Below are positions 1 through 7,408 of a stretch of DNA of 25,743 nt, one piece after another (position 1 is the first letter of the stretch; each line of letters opens with the position of its first letter). The stretch comes from a virus. Under the pieces are notes generated by a model that did no database searches, had not been told where the DNA came from, and saw only the letters and a list, made by a program, of their open reading frames with translations. The stretch covers positions 1 to 25,743 of the IMG/VR virus record IMGVR_UViG_3300005584_000033, one strand, 5' to 3'. A program made the translations under genes and the position numbers.

Positions 1-468
1 GTTTCACGTTCGGCCCGGCTCCGAAGATATCGCCTGCGAGTTTCACGTTCGGCCCGGCTCCGAAGATATCGCCTGCGAGTTTCACGTTCGGCCCGGCTCC
101 GAAGATATCGCCTGCGAGTTTCACGTTCGGCCCGGCGCCGAAGGTATCGCCCGCGAGTTTCACGTTCGGTCCCGCTCCGAAGGTATCGCCCGCGAGTTTC
201 ACGTTTGGTCCCGCTCCGAAAATATCTGGTGCGAGTTTCAACTGGGGTACGCCTCCCAAGGTGTCGCCTGCGAGTTTCAACTGGGGTACGCCTCCCAAGA
301 TGTCTGGTACAAGTTTTGACTGGGGTACGCCTCCCAAGATGTCTGGTACAAGTTTCGACTGGGGTACGCCTCCCAAGATGTCTGGTACAAGTTTCGACTG
401 GGGTACGCCTCCCAAGATTTCTGGTACAAGTTTTAACTGGGGTACGCCTCCCTCGGTGACCGGCTCAT
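1..468 (+). repeat. 39-bp tandem coding repeat (12 copies visible)
   Basis: Units of exactly 39 bp start at 1, 40, 79, 118, 157, 196, 235, 274, 313, 352, 391 and 430. Each begins GTTTCACG, GTTTCAAC or a close variant. The first three copies are identical. Copies 4-6 carry a few substitutions, and from copy 7 the core changes from TTCGGCCCGGCTCCG-type to CTGGGGTACGCCTCCC-type. Because 39 is a multiple of three, the array encodes a 13-residue protein repeat and also leaves a second frame open (205-459), which is a shadow. The array continues beyond the left edge. Confidence 0.95.
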
Positions 469-1304
469 TTTATTGGGGCAATGCTCCGAGCGTGATAGCT
501 TCTGTAAAGTGGGGGAATATTCCCAGCGTCACGGGATCTTTCACGTGGGGGGATTATGTTCCCAGCGTCACGGGATCGTTCTCGTGGGGCGATGTGCCTA
601 GCATAACTGCATCGCTGTATTGGGATAATCCTCCAAAAGTAAGCATAGAATGGGGAAATGTCCCGACATTGTCCTGCGTCGTGACCGTGGAGTGCGGAGG
701 GAGCCAGGGAAGCGGATTCAGGAGGGCGAATACGCTTGATGAAAACTTTGTGGACGACTTCAACACGGACAACTTCGACATAGAAATAGGCGACATAGGC
801 ATACCTTCGGAAATCAAGGTCGTGGTGCCGAAGTTCCCCGACATCAAAATAACCCACGACATACCCAATTTCATAGACATAAAATCAGACATTCCCAACA
901 AGATCGTTCTTTATCAAGCCGATCTGATACCCAAGGAAATAAAAATAGTCAATGAATCGGTGATTCCGAGCGTCATATCGCTGGACTCTTCTAGCGTTCC
1001 GAATTCCATAAGGATAGACGCAACCTCCGTTCCGGGCTTCATAAGCCTCATTCCGGTGAACATACCGTCCACCATCAGGCTAGACGGTTCGGAAATACCC
1101 GAATTCATACGGGTGGTGGGCATACCCGAGTCAATCGAGGTGAAGATGCCGAGCGAAATAGTTGCGAGACTTGAGGTGCCTGAAAACCTGGAAATCCCAC
1201 TAGTTTACAAGGGCGGACCCGTTCCCATCCAGTTTGACACATCTAATCTGCTGGGGGGTGACGAGCAGGCCTGTTTTGCCCTCGTACCATGCAACAAAAA
1301 ATGA
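1..1304 (+). CDS. Repeat-rich fibre-like structural protein (5' end outside window)
   Basis: The reading frame is open from the left edge, with codons starting at base 3, so the true start lies upstream. A methionine at 261 is internal to the repeats. The visible part has three zones. First is a tandem 13-residue repeat, early copies reading SFTFGPAPKISPA and later ones SFNWGTPPKMSGT. Second is a looser 12-residue series of the type SFxWGxxPSVTG, to about base 690. Third, after a Gly/Ser/Asp-rich linker, are about a dozen 11-13-residue repeats of the type IPxxIxID (about 800-1230). Regular short beta-strand repeats with Pro and Gly turns suggest an elongated beta-structured shaft such as a tail fibre or adhesin. 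That is an inference, as no family was recognised. The end overlaps the next gene by 16 nt (stop at 1302-1304, next ATG at 1289). Confidence 0.75.
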   Translation, partial: FTFGPAPKISPASFTFGPAPKISPASFTFGPAPKISPASFTFGPAPKVSPASFTFGPAPKVSPASFTFGPAPKISGASFNWGTPPKVSPASFNWGTPPKMSGTSFDWGTPPKMSGTSFDWGTPPKMSGTSFDWGTPPKISGTSFNWGTPPSVTGSFYWGNAPSVIASVKWGNIPSVTGSFTWGDYVPSVTGSFSWGDVPSITASLYWDNPPKVSIEWGNVPTLSCVVTVECGGSQGSGFRRANTLDENFVDDFNTDNFDIEIGDIGIPSEIKVVVPKFPDIKITHDIPNFIDIKSDIPNKIVLYQADLIPKEIKIVNESVIPSVISLDSSSVPNSIRIDATSVPGFISLIPVNIPSTIRLDGSEIPEFIRVVGIPESIEVKMPSEIVARLEVPENLEIPLVYKGGPVPIQFDTSNLLGGDEQACFALVPCNKK

Positions 1305-2149
1305 GAATAAAGAAGTACAGAAACAACGAATACATTCTCGCCGAAGGTATTTGGGTCAGAAATCTGTGCTCGGAGGCGAAGCCCCTTGACATAAACTCTC
1401 TCGGCGGCAGGGATATGAGTCTGTTTCTCTGGAACGAGTGCGAGAATATGAAGGTTTCGGGGATGAACATGGATGATCTGAACCGCGTGGATATGGAAAA
1501 TCTCGTGATATTTTCTGACGGATACGGATGGAGTCAGAGGCAGAAGGTTTTGGCGGGCATGACCAACAAGATGGTCAAGACGATAGGCGTGAACGGCAGT
1601 CTTTCTAAATGGGAGATGGCCGGTGAAAAGGCCGAGATCAAGAGGACGATGACCTTCTATCTCGTCAGCAATCCCTACGGGGAGTGCATCAGATACCTGC
1701 CCCGCAAACACAGGTACCATCCGAATCTGATAGCCTCCACAAAGACGAATCCCAAGTTCATAAGGGAATACGAAGGCCAGCCGGCGTTCTACAGATCTTC
1801 CCAGGATCCGCACTACTCCGGAGTGGGTCAGGATGAATGCATGAGGCTGGACGACTACAGAAACCCCATATGTGCGGCCTTGAGCTTTGCCTGGAGAAAC
1901 AGGGTCAGGAAAATAGCCCTGCTCTGCTGCGACGAGGCCTTTGAGGATGAACGACCGGGCTCCATCAGAATGGAGAACGGACTGTATCAGTATCCCCCGC
2001 AGATAATGTGCCAGAAGATAATAGACAAGCAGATATACTGGCTGAGGCAGGCTGGGGTGGAGGTGATGGACTGCTCGTCGGGAATGGAATATGAAAATGC
2101 GGGATATATAAGTCTAGAAAATTTGCCCTCTTTTTTTCATAAGGATTGA
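1289..2149 (+). CDS. DUF115/GT42-like glycosyltransferase candidate
   Basis: This 286-residue protein has a layout resembling DUF115/MAF-type and GT42 sialyltransferase-like enzymes. A strand followed by a Ser-Asp-Gly turn (residues 72-81, LVIFSDGYGW) is followed by IGVNGSLSKW (99-108), a segment naming an Asn-Pro-Tyr (128-130), and then CAALSFAWRNRVRKIALLCCDEA (195-217). The last resembles the family pattern of a helix, a basic Lys-Ile turn and a strand ending in Cys-Asp. No catalytic residue can be assigned with certainty. It follows the fibre gene with a 16-nt overlap and is followed directly by another gene (TGA then ATG), so the three are probably co-transcribed. A role in modifying fibre or surface sugars is inferred from context. 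An alternative is an unrelated Rossmann-like protein. Confidence 0.5.
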   Translation: MQQKMRIKKYRNNEYILAEGIWVRNLCSEAKPLDINSLGGRDMSLFLWNECENMKVSGMNMDDLNRVDMENLVIFSDGYGWSQRQKVLAGMTNKMVKTIGVNGSLSKWEMAGEKAEIKRTMTFYLVSNPYGECIRYLPRKHRYHPNLIASTKTNPKFIREYEGQPAFYRSSQDPHYSGVGQDECMRLDDYRNPICAALSFAWRNRVRKIALLCCDEAFEDERPGSIRMENGLYQYPPQIMCQKIIDKQIYWLRQAGVEVMDCSSGMEYENAGYISLENLPSFFHKD

Positions 2150-2437
2150 ATGTCCGGTTCATTTTATATCAACCCCGATAACTTCAAGAAGTGGATGAAC
2201 AGCCAGGAGGAATACAATCCTTCCATGGGGTGCAATCTCGTGGGTCTTCAGGTGGAGACCAGATTCAGTGCGAAAAGAATAATGAAAAAGATGACGATGG
2301 AATCGGGCAAGGCTTGCAAGGTTGCCAAGGACTTTGCGGAGAATGGAGGAGTCATATCCGAGGTCATTGGGGAAGAATATCTCATCAAGGTTGAATCGGG
2401 ATCGTTCTTGATAAGCAAGAACATGGTCATCTTCTGA
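2150..2437 (+). CDS. Hypothetical protein, 95 residues
   Basis: The start ATG directly follows the TGA of the upstream gene, which suggests translational coupling. The 95-residue product has a basic helical middle (residues 38-65, many Lys, Met and Ala) and a C-terminal hydrophobic beta hairpin (about 68-95). No family was recognised. Its 3' end overlaps the convergent gene at 2427-2795 by 11 nt. The intact frame in a compact tail-gene context supports it as real. Confidence 0.65.
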   Translation: MSGSFYINPDNFKKWMNSQEEYNPSMGCNLVGLQVETRFSAKRIMKKMTMESGKACKVAKDFAENGGVISEVIGEEYLIKVESGSFLISKNMVIF

Positions 2438-2795
2438 TGTCCGAATTCCTCCGAAGCATCGTGGACTTCGTAGTCACAAGCGCATTTCTGTTTATGCTCG
2501 TGGATCCTATGTAGCCCGTGAACTGCTGCAGGGGAAGATTTGAGTATCCTCTGTTTTGAAGTGAGATTCTCAAGTCGTTGAAGGACTCCGCAGACTCCAC
2601 GAAAAGCTCGTACTCCATGCGATTTTCATAGGCCTCTCTTGCGACAGTCGCGGACACCTGGGGATTCAGTCCGAGTCTGGAGATGTCTTCCACCCGCGCG
2701 GCATAGGCCTTGCCTTTGAAGCCGAACCCACTTACCACCTTGATCCCCTTCTTGTCACGCCTTGCTAGGTATAGATAAAGACTATTTGTGATCAT
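2427..2795 (-). CDS. Hypothetical protein, 122 residues
   Basis: This minus-strand frame encodes 122 residues beginning MITNSLYLYLARRDKKG. The centre is helical and acidic and the C-terminus is basic. Its ATG overlaps the end of a smaller upstream minus-strand gene (2782-2913): the stop TAG lies within ATGATCACAAATAG, typical of coupled phage genes. No conserved domain was recognised. It is convergent with the gene at 2150-2437, and the two overlap by 11 nt. Confidence 0.6.
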   Translation of the reverse strand: MITNSLYLYLARRDKKGIKVVSGFGFKGKAYAARVEDISRLGLNPQVSATVAREAYENRMEYELFVESAESFNDLRISLQNRGYSNLPLQQFTGYIGSTSINRNALVTTKSTMLRRNSDIRR

Positions 2796-2913
2796 TTAGT
2801 AGCTCCTTGAAGAATTCCTCAAGCACTATCTGCGTGTATATGTCCGGGGTGCCGAACTGGCCAAAAAAGCACCTCATTGCCTCTTCAGCCTTGTCTTCGT
2901 TCTGTTCTTCCAT
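2782..2913 (-). CDS. Small acidic hypothetical protein, 43 residues
   Basis: On the minus strand an ATG at 2913 opens a 43-codon frame beginning MEEQNEDKAEEAM and ending FFKELLNDHK, with TAG at 2784-2782. It sits just upstream of, and overlaps by 14 nt, the gene at 2427-2795, consistent with a two-gene operon. A GGAG lies 4 nt before the ATG, a rather short spacing. The product is mostly helical and acidic. It fills an otherwise empty interval and ends in the typical overlap, but there is no homology evidence. Confidence 0.5.
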   Translation of the reverse strand: MEEQNEDKAEEAMRCFFGQFGTPDIYTQIVLEEFFKELLNDHK

Positions 2914-2940
2914 GTTTCTCCGAGAAAGCCCTATTCTGCA

Positions 2941-2950
2941 CTATATATAA
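2941..2950 (+). promoter_or_regulatory. Putative late-type promoter box
   Basis: CTATATATAA lies 27 nt before the ATG at 2978, followed by an AGAGGA ribosome site. It resembles the T4 late consensus TATAAATA and other boxes at gene starts in this window. It lies in the divergent gap between 2913 (-) and 2978 (+) and is nearly symmetrical, so it could serve either strand. This is assigned by pattern only. Confidence 0.45.
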
Positions 2951-2977
2951 CAATAGTTCGACCAAAAGAGGAAAAAT

Positions 2978-3529
2978 ATGAGCGTTTTCAGGGTGAAGCT
3001 GACAAATTCAAGGCAGGGACTCCTAGACATACACGACAACCAGAGGACGGCCTACATCACGGGTCCAAACCGGATCAACAGGAAGCTGAAGGACGGCGAG
3101 ACATTCATTGACTGCAACTACTGGAAGCGCTTTTCCTATCCAAACGTATCTATGGAGGAGGCGTTCATAGAGGTTGTTTTGGATGACGGCACAATATACA
3201 GCGATCAGATAGCCGAGAACACTTATCCGAGGGTATACAACATCGTGGCGGCTGCGGCATCCACATACGCCCAGAACAAGGCCGACATAGCAGGGGATTC
3301 AGGGTCATGGGCTCTCTTCGCCCAGATTACCAACAAAAGCAACGCCGACGACGTAAAGGTCAGAATAAACGGCCTAGACACTGCGATAATAGACGTACCT
3401 GCGGGGGCTACGCAGACCTTCAATCCCGGCGAGGTCACGATAGGAACCTTGGAAATAGACAACGGATCGGGGTCGGCTCCAGTGGAGGTGCAGATACTCG
3501 TTTCGGTCAGTTCCGTGGGCAGGAGCTGA
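2978..3529 (+). CDS. Hypothetical protein, possible virion structural protein
   Basis: This 183-residue protein starts at ATG 2978, 6-7 nt after an AGAGGA ribosome site. The N-terminal part is mixed. The C-terminal 70 residues (about 112-180) form alternating hydrophobic strands with Gly/Asn/Pro turns (for example VKVRINGLDTAIIDVPAGAT), suggesting a beta-sandwich or jelly-roll domain. The central Ala-rich stretch (about 89-95, IVAAAAS) could be a hinge. It opens the plus-strand cluster that contains the actin-like gene. A structural role is inferred only from this architecture. Confidence 0.6.
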   Translation: MSVFRVKLTNSRQGLLDIHDNQRTAYITGPNRINRKLKDGETFIDCNYWKRFSYPNVSMEEAFIEVVLDDGTIYSDQIAENTYPRVYNIVAAAASTYAQNKADIAGDSGSWALFAQITNKSNADDVKVRINGLDTAIIDVPAGATQTFNPGEVTIGTLEIDNGSGSAPVEVQILVSVSSVGRS

Positions 3530-3566
3530 TTTGTCCTCGTACAAGCTATATTATGCCGGGTGAAAA

Positions 3567-3815
3567 ATGCCAAATCTAATCAAACCAGGGGAAGCCAGGG
3601 TAATTACCAAGAACGGCGAGGTTTTCGTCAACATATCCCTGGAGTTGACCGTGAAGCTGGACGGGTCGAATATAAGCGTTGCGGCTGTAGGAAAGAATTC
3701 GGAATCAGGGCTGTCGTCTGACGCCGTTTCGGACAGCAAGGTTGGATGGCAGATTCCCGATTTCACATCTAACAAGATAGACTTCGGAAAAATAAAAGGA
3801 GAAAAAATTGAATAG
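3567..3815 (+). CDS. Hypothetical protein, 82 residues
   Basis: The protein has 82 residues. Its N-terminal half is beta-rich (EARVITKNGEVFVNISLELTVKLDG, residues 9-33) and its C-terminal half is polar. It ends with KIDFGKIKGEKIE, whose codons contain the ribosome site of the next gene. Its last 8 nt overlap the start of the actin-like gene, so the two are probably translationally coupled. In plasmid segregation and phage actin systems a small partner gene often sits next to the filament gene, so a partner role is possible. Nothing in the residues proves it. Confidence 0.6.
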   Translation: MPNLIKPGEARVITKNGEVFVNISLELTVKLDGSNISVAAVGKNSESGLSSDAVSDSKVGWQIPDFTSNKIDFGKIKGEKIE

Positions 3816-4830
3816 TCGAGGATTCGATGCCGGCACCTATAATCTCGTATGTTGCAGCAGAAAAAATGACAATGAATTTGTCTACAAGAGGGAGGTCAAT
3901 GCCTTTCTTGAAATGCCGTTGGACAATCGCTTTGTATTTAACATGATGAGGAACGCGGGCGTCCCTCTGATAGAGAACAAGGAATCGAATGTGGGATACG
4001 CCCTTGGAGAGTCTGCCGTCAACATGGCCTACACAATGAATCAGATAGAACTCAAGCGTCCGATGAAGGACGGATGTCTGAATCCGAGGGAGAGGCATGC
4101 CCAGCAGATCATGAATGTGATGTGCCACAGCCTCATAGGCGAAATAGAAGAGGATGACACAACGCTTTACTACTCCGTTCCCGCCAACGCCATAAATAAA
4201 GAGACCGATGCCGATTACCACGACAAGGTTCTCGAGGCGATGTTCAAATCGTACAGAAGCGAAAAGGGATACAAGTTAAACCCGCACCCGATCAATGAGG
4301 CTCTTGCTCTTGTTTATGCGGAACTTCAGAATAAGAATTGGACCGGCGTCGGAATTTCTTTCGGAGCTGGAATGGTGAATCTCTGCTATGCGATGTACGG
4401 CGCTCCCATATTTCAGTTCTCCCTAGTGAACAGCGGCGACTGGATTGACAAGATGGCCTCAAAGGCAATAGGCGAGGAGACCACGACCTATGTGAACAAG
4501 GAAAAAATGCACGCCGATCTGACAGTTGAAAATCCCGACACTCTTGTACAAAGGGCGATAAAGGCCCAGTACGAGATAATGATCCAGCATACGGTTCAGG
4601 GGATCAAGAAGGGGATAGAGGAGGCGGGAAACAAGGCCAGGTCGGAACAGCCGATAGACATCGTGATCGCGGGAGGCACCAGCATTCCCAAGGGATTCGA
4701 TGTTCTGTTCCGCACCATACTTGATCAGTCCAAGATTACTACGATGAAGATAGGAGAGGTCATCAGGCCGCAGGACCCTCTCTATTCAGTGGCCAGAGGC
4801 TGCTTGATTGCTGCGGAAAACACGAAGTGA
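3808..4830 (+). CDS. Actin/Hsp70-superfamily ATPase (ParM/MreB-like)
   Basis: This 340-residue protein shows the actin-fold nucleotide-binding motifs in order. Phosphate 1 is GFDAGTYNLV (residues 5-14), a connecting segment is NEALALVYAE (163-172), phosphate 2 is GVGISFGAGMVNL (180-192), and an SGDWID turn lies at 209-214. The adenosine motif is DIVIAGGTSIPKGF (284-297), followed by DPLYSVARGCLIAA (323-336). The order and length fit bacterial and phage actin-like proteins such as ParM, MamK and Alp types, which form ATP-driven filaments for DNA segregation or positioning. The start is TTG at 3808, preceded by AAAGGAG at a good distance; no nearby ATG would retain phosphate 1. It overlaps the upstream 82-residue gene by 8 nt, and two small genes follow closely. 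Filament formation is inferred from the family. An ASKHA kinase-like enzyme is the main alternative. Confidence 0.82.
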   Translation: MNSRGFDAGTYNLVCCSRKNDNEFVYKREVNAFLEMPLDNRFVFNMMRNAGVPLIENKESNVGYALGESAVNMAYTMNQIELKRPMKDGCLNPRERHAQQIMNVMCHSLIGEIEEDDTTLYYSVPANAINKETDADYHDKVLEAMFKSYRSEKGYKLNPHPINEALALVYAELQNKNWTGVGISFGAGMVNLCYAMYGAPIFQFSLVNSGDWIDKMASKAIGEETTTYVNKEKMHADLTVENPDTLVQRAIKAQYEIMIQHTVQGIKKGIEEAGNKARSEQPIDIVIAGGTSIPKGFDVLFRTILDQSKITTMKIGEVIRPQDPLYSVARGCLIAAENTK

Positions 4831-4851
4831 AAAAGAAAGAAAGGAAGAAAA

Positions 4852-5067
4852 ATGAAAAAGACAGTAAGCGACCTAGGTTCTGGAGCCTACCTCCTCATGC
4901 ACGGACACAAGGTCGTGGGCAGGAAGGGTAGGGACTTCATATTCGAGGTAAATGATCAGGAGGAAGTGGAGTTCGAGCAGAGGAAGCTCGAGTATCTCTC
5001 GAGCGAATTCCACAGGTTCGACTCCTATATCATGTCCATGAAGAAGATCGGCGAATACAATCCATGA
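4852..5067 (+). CDS. Small hypothetical protein (DUF5659-like)
   Basis: This 71-residue protein starts 21 nt after the actin-like gene, with an AAAGGAAG ribosome site. The pattern resembles short phage proteins annotated DUF5659. It has an N-terminal helix ending in a Gly turn (SGAYLLMHGHKVVGRKG, residues 10-26), a strand FIFEV (29-33), and a C-terminal helix (about 41-66). The similarity is from memory and tentative. The stop overlaps the next start (ATGA), indicating coupling. The function is unknown. Confidence 0.55.
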   Translation: MKKTVSDLGSGAYLLMHGHKVVGRKGRDFIFEVNDQEEVEFEQRKLEYLSSEFHRFDSYIMSMKKIGEYNP

Positions 5068-5483
5068 AAATAGAAGGTCTTGAGTATTTCGTCGGAAAGA
5101 TATGCACCGTTTTCACCGTGCAGACGAACAGGGATTTCAAATCTGAAAACCCCCAGACCTTTCCACAGCCCGTATTTCACTACTTTGTGGGAAGGGTGAT
5201 GGAGGTGAATTCCAGGGGTGTATGTGTGGAGCAGTGGAACAATGAGAAGAAGCTGCGGACTTTCTTCTTCATGGATCACATCGTTTCCATATCCGAAGAG
5301 GAAATCCTAGATCCGTCTAATCCGAAGGACAAGCAGGTTATAGAGGACTACAAGAAGACGAATGAGTCTTCCTTGAAGAAGGCCAACGATAATGTGGAAA
5401 TGCTGAAGAAGCAGAGGGAGAGCCTGGCGGAGAATCCCTATCTAGACATAGAGGACTTGTCCTCTATGTCCAAGGCTCGCTAG
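5064..5483 (+). CDS. Hypothetical protein with beta core and coiled-coil tail
   Basis: The 139-residue protein begins with a beta-rich domain (residues 10-75; VGKICTVFTVQT, HYFVGRVMEVNSRGVCVEQW and TFFFMDHIVSISEEE), compatible with a small barrel of SH3 or LSm type. It ends with a charged helical tail (about 88-125) that could form a coiled coil. Its start overlaps the preceding gene by 4 nt (ATGA), making it the last gene of the actin-containing operon. Its TAG shares a CTAG palindrome at 5480-5483 with the stop of the convergent primase gene. No definite family was recognised. Confidence 0.6.
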   Translation: MKIEGLEYFVGKICTVFTVQTNRDFKSENPQTFPQPVFHYFVGRVMEVNSRGVCVEQWNNEKKLRTFFFMDHIVSISEEEILDPSNPKDKQVIEDYKKTNESSLKKANDNVEMLKKQRESLAENPYLDIEDLSSMSKAR

Positions 5484-6526
5484 ATTATTTTTCTCATGGC
5501 GATCTTCGTGCTTTCCCAGTCTCCTTGGGCGACGGATTCGTTGTATTGTCGCTCGTTTGCCCTAATGTAGTGTCTCAGTATCTTTTCGCCCTTCTCAACG
5601 AGCATGCCGTTCCAGTCCTTGAACTCCTTGCAGGCCCTCACATACGAGATGTTTGTGATTCCCCTGGACAGCAATTGCTTAGCTATTTTGGGAAGCGCGT
5701 CCGATCCGGCATCGTCGGCATCAAGGCATATAACAGACAGGCATCCCTTGATCATGTTCATCTGCGTTTCGCTCATGGCCTTGCCCCCGAGGGCCGCAGA
5801 CTTGAATCCGCACTGGAATAGGGACATTGCGTCAAATTCGCCCTCTGTTATGTATATTTTTTCGCCGTCGGAAGGCCAGTTCTGGACATAGAGGACGTCG
5901 CCTTTTCCTATTCCTAGTTCCTTGGGAGGACCGAGGTAACGGAGGTTCGTTCCCGGATCTCCGATGTATCGGCCGTTGTAGTATATGAGACGGCCTTCTC
6001 GCGAGTAGTAGGGGATAACTATTCTGTTTCTGTACCTTCCCGAAGTGCATATCCGAAGGTTTCCCGTCTCTATCTTTCTTGACCTGAGGTACTCCTCGGC
6101 TTCCCTCTTGAGCCTGTGTGAGGAGGGCAGTTCTTCAAAAAGATAGCAGTCCCGCGCCATGCCGAGACCTTCCGGGACGGCCTCGGCCGGTTCAGACTCG
6201 CCCTTTTTTTCAAAAAGTTCGTTGACACGCCTTTCAAGGTCGCCCAATCCGCCCGAATAAGTGGAATCAAGGATTTCCGCCGCCTGCTCGTTATTGCATT
6301 TGTCAACAATCATGACCAGTCCGAGTAGGCTCCCCTTCTCGTCTGACTTCCAGCAGTGGTAGACGCCGTTCTCATTGCTGGTCTTGCCCCCGGACGGGTT
6401 GCACCAAAGGTGGTGCTTCCTGTCATCGCAGAATATAGAGTTCAGGAGAATTTCATCTCCCTTTACAATTACATCGTCGAATCTGGACTCTGCCCAGTTC
6501 AAGAATTTGTCGAAATCAATTGACAT
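5480..6526 (-). CDS. DnaG-like DNA primase with Toprim domain
   Basis: This 348-residue protein has an N-terminal Cys/His-rich region (C33, H38, H39, C42, H57, C58) that resembles a primase zinc-binding domain. The central and C-terminal part is a Toprim catalytic core: IYITEGEFDA with the catalytic Glu at 228, and VICLDADDAG with the DxD at 269-271. The product should synthesise RNA primers for phage DNA replication. No helicase domain (Walker A) is fused, unlike T7 gp4, so a separate helicase is expected elsewhere. The start ATG at 6526 has an AAGGAG site 6 nt upstream and a sigma70-type promoter at 6575-6547. It is a single-gene unit between two plus-strand operons. Confidence 0.85.
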   Translation of the reverse strand: MSIDFDKFLNWAESRFDDVIVKGDEILLNSIFCDDRKHHLWCNPSGGKTSNENGVYHCWKSDEKGSLLGLVMIVDKCNNEQAAEILDSTYSGGLGDLERRVNELFEKKGESEPAEAVPEGLGMARDCYLFEELPSSHRLKREAEEYLRSRKIETGNLRICTSGRYRNRIVIPYYSREGRLIYYNGRYIGDPGTNLRYLGPPKELGIGKGDVLYVQNWPSDGEKIYITEGEFDAMSLFQCGFKSAALGGKAMSETQMNMIKGCLSVICLDADDAGSDALPKIAKQLLSRGITNISYVRACKEFKDWNGMLVEKGEKILRHYIRANERQYNESVAQGDWESTKIAMRKII

Positions 6527-6546
6527 CAGCGGCTCCTTGTGGGAGA

Positions 6547-6575
6547 ATTATAACAAGAAATCCGGCAAAATTCAA
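6547..6575 (-). promoter_or_regulatory. Putative sigma70-type promoter of the primase gene
   Basis: On the minus strand TTGAAT (6575-6570) is followed by a 17-nt spacer and an exact TATAAT (6552-6547). Transcription would start roughly 15 nt upstream of the primase start and include the AAGGAG ribosome site (6538-6533). Spacing and the -10 match bacterial housekeeping promoters, and the -35 matches 4 of 6. This suggests early transcription by unmodified host polymerase. Confidence 0.65.
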
Positions 6576-6598
6576 TCCGCCGGTCTCTATTAGGTCTG

Positions 6599-7408
6599 AT
6601 GAAAATAGAACACATATCCGTATCAAGGGGCAAGTCCTACAAGCAGTGTCCCTACTACTACAAGCTCAAGTACCACGAGAAAATACCGAACCCCGGCGAG
6701 GAGCCGTTCTATTTCGTGTACGGCAAGATCATACACAAGATCGCGGAGTGCCATGTCCAGGAAAAGGGCAGGAGAAGCCTGAACGAAATAGCCAACGATG
6801 TGCTGAAGGGCAAGATAGAGATAGATGACGGGAAGAAGGCTCCTCCCCTGCCGAAGGACTACAAGAAAAGGATGCCGTCCCACATAAGAGCCATAGAAAA
6901 ACTGAACAAGTCCATAGGCTGCGACGGCGTAACGGAGCACAAGTTCAAGTACGATCTGCAGTCTCCCAACGGAAAGTTCGTCACGGGGTTCATAGACAGG
7001 ATAATAATAAGGGACGACAAGGCGTGGATAATAGACTACAAGACCACCAAGAAGGGGCCATTCAGGGAAAACAAGCATACGATCAAGTATGACCCGCAGC
7101 TCCGCATTTACTCCAGGGTGGTGCAGAAGGAATTCGGAATAGAGCCGGAGAACATAAAGGCGGGCCTTTACTACCTCGAGGACGAGGAGGCGATCTCATC
7201 CTCGTATGATGAGGAATCGCTGATCAGGGTCGAGCAAGAACTTCTGGCGGTTTACGACACCATCTTCTCGCACGAACCCGATCAGGTAGTCGGAACCACG
7301 GGACAGCACTGCCAGCGCTGCGAATACAGAGACATGTGCCCATTCTTCAAAAGTTCCAAGAGAAGGGTCGTCTGGGACGGGGATCTGAGCAAGATACCTA
7401 GAACATGA
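6599..7408 (+). CDS. RecB/Cas4-type PD-(D/E)XK nuclease with Fe-S cluster cysteines
   Basis: This 269-residue protein matches the PDDEXK_1 (RecB/Cas4/AddB-like) fold. It has an N-terminal QCPYYYKLKY (C17), a helix with H46 (YGKIIHKIAE), GFIDRI with D133, IIDYKTTK with D146 and K148, and a Q167-Tyr motif (DPQLRIYSR). The C-terminal cysteines C238, C241 and C247 (CQRCEYRDMCPFF) with C17 form the four-Cys pattern that holds a 4Fe-4S cluster in AddB and Cas4. It probably acts as an exonuclease in recombination, replication or host DNA breakdown. The ATG at 6599 has no clear SD, only AGGT close by. Its 3' end overlaps the convergent protease gene by 11 nt. Confidence 0.85.
   Translation: MKIEHISVSRGKSYKQCPYYYKLKYHEKIPNPGEEPFYFVYGKIIHKIAECHVQEKGRRSLNEIANDVLKGKIEIDDGKKAPPLPKDYKKRMPSHIRAIEKLNKSIGCDGVTEHKFKYDLQSPNGKFVTGFIDRIIIRDDKAWIIDYKTTKKGPFRENKHTIKYDPQLRIYSRVVQKEFGIEPENIKAGLYYLEDEEAISSSYDEESLIRVEQELLAVYDTIFSHEPDQVVGTTGQHCQRCEYRDMCPFFKSSKRRVVWDGDLSKIPRT

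Noticed and set aside
205-459. 84-codon open frame inside the fibre repeats
   Set aside because: It is an open shadow created by the 39-bp repeat, which keeps all frames in phase. The other frame continues into a long coherent protein.
1-468. Possible CRISPR array
   Set aside because: The 39-bp units are contiguous with no spacers and encode a protein repeat in frame.
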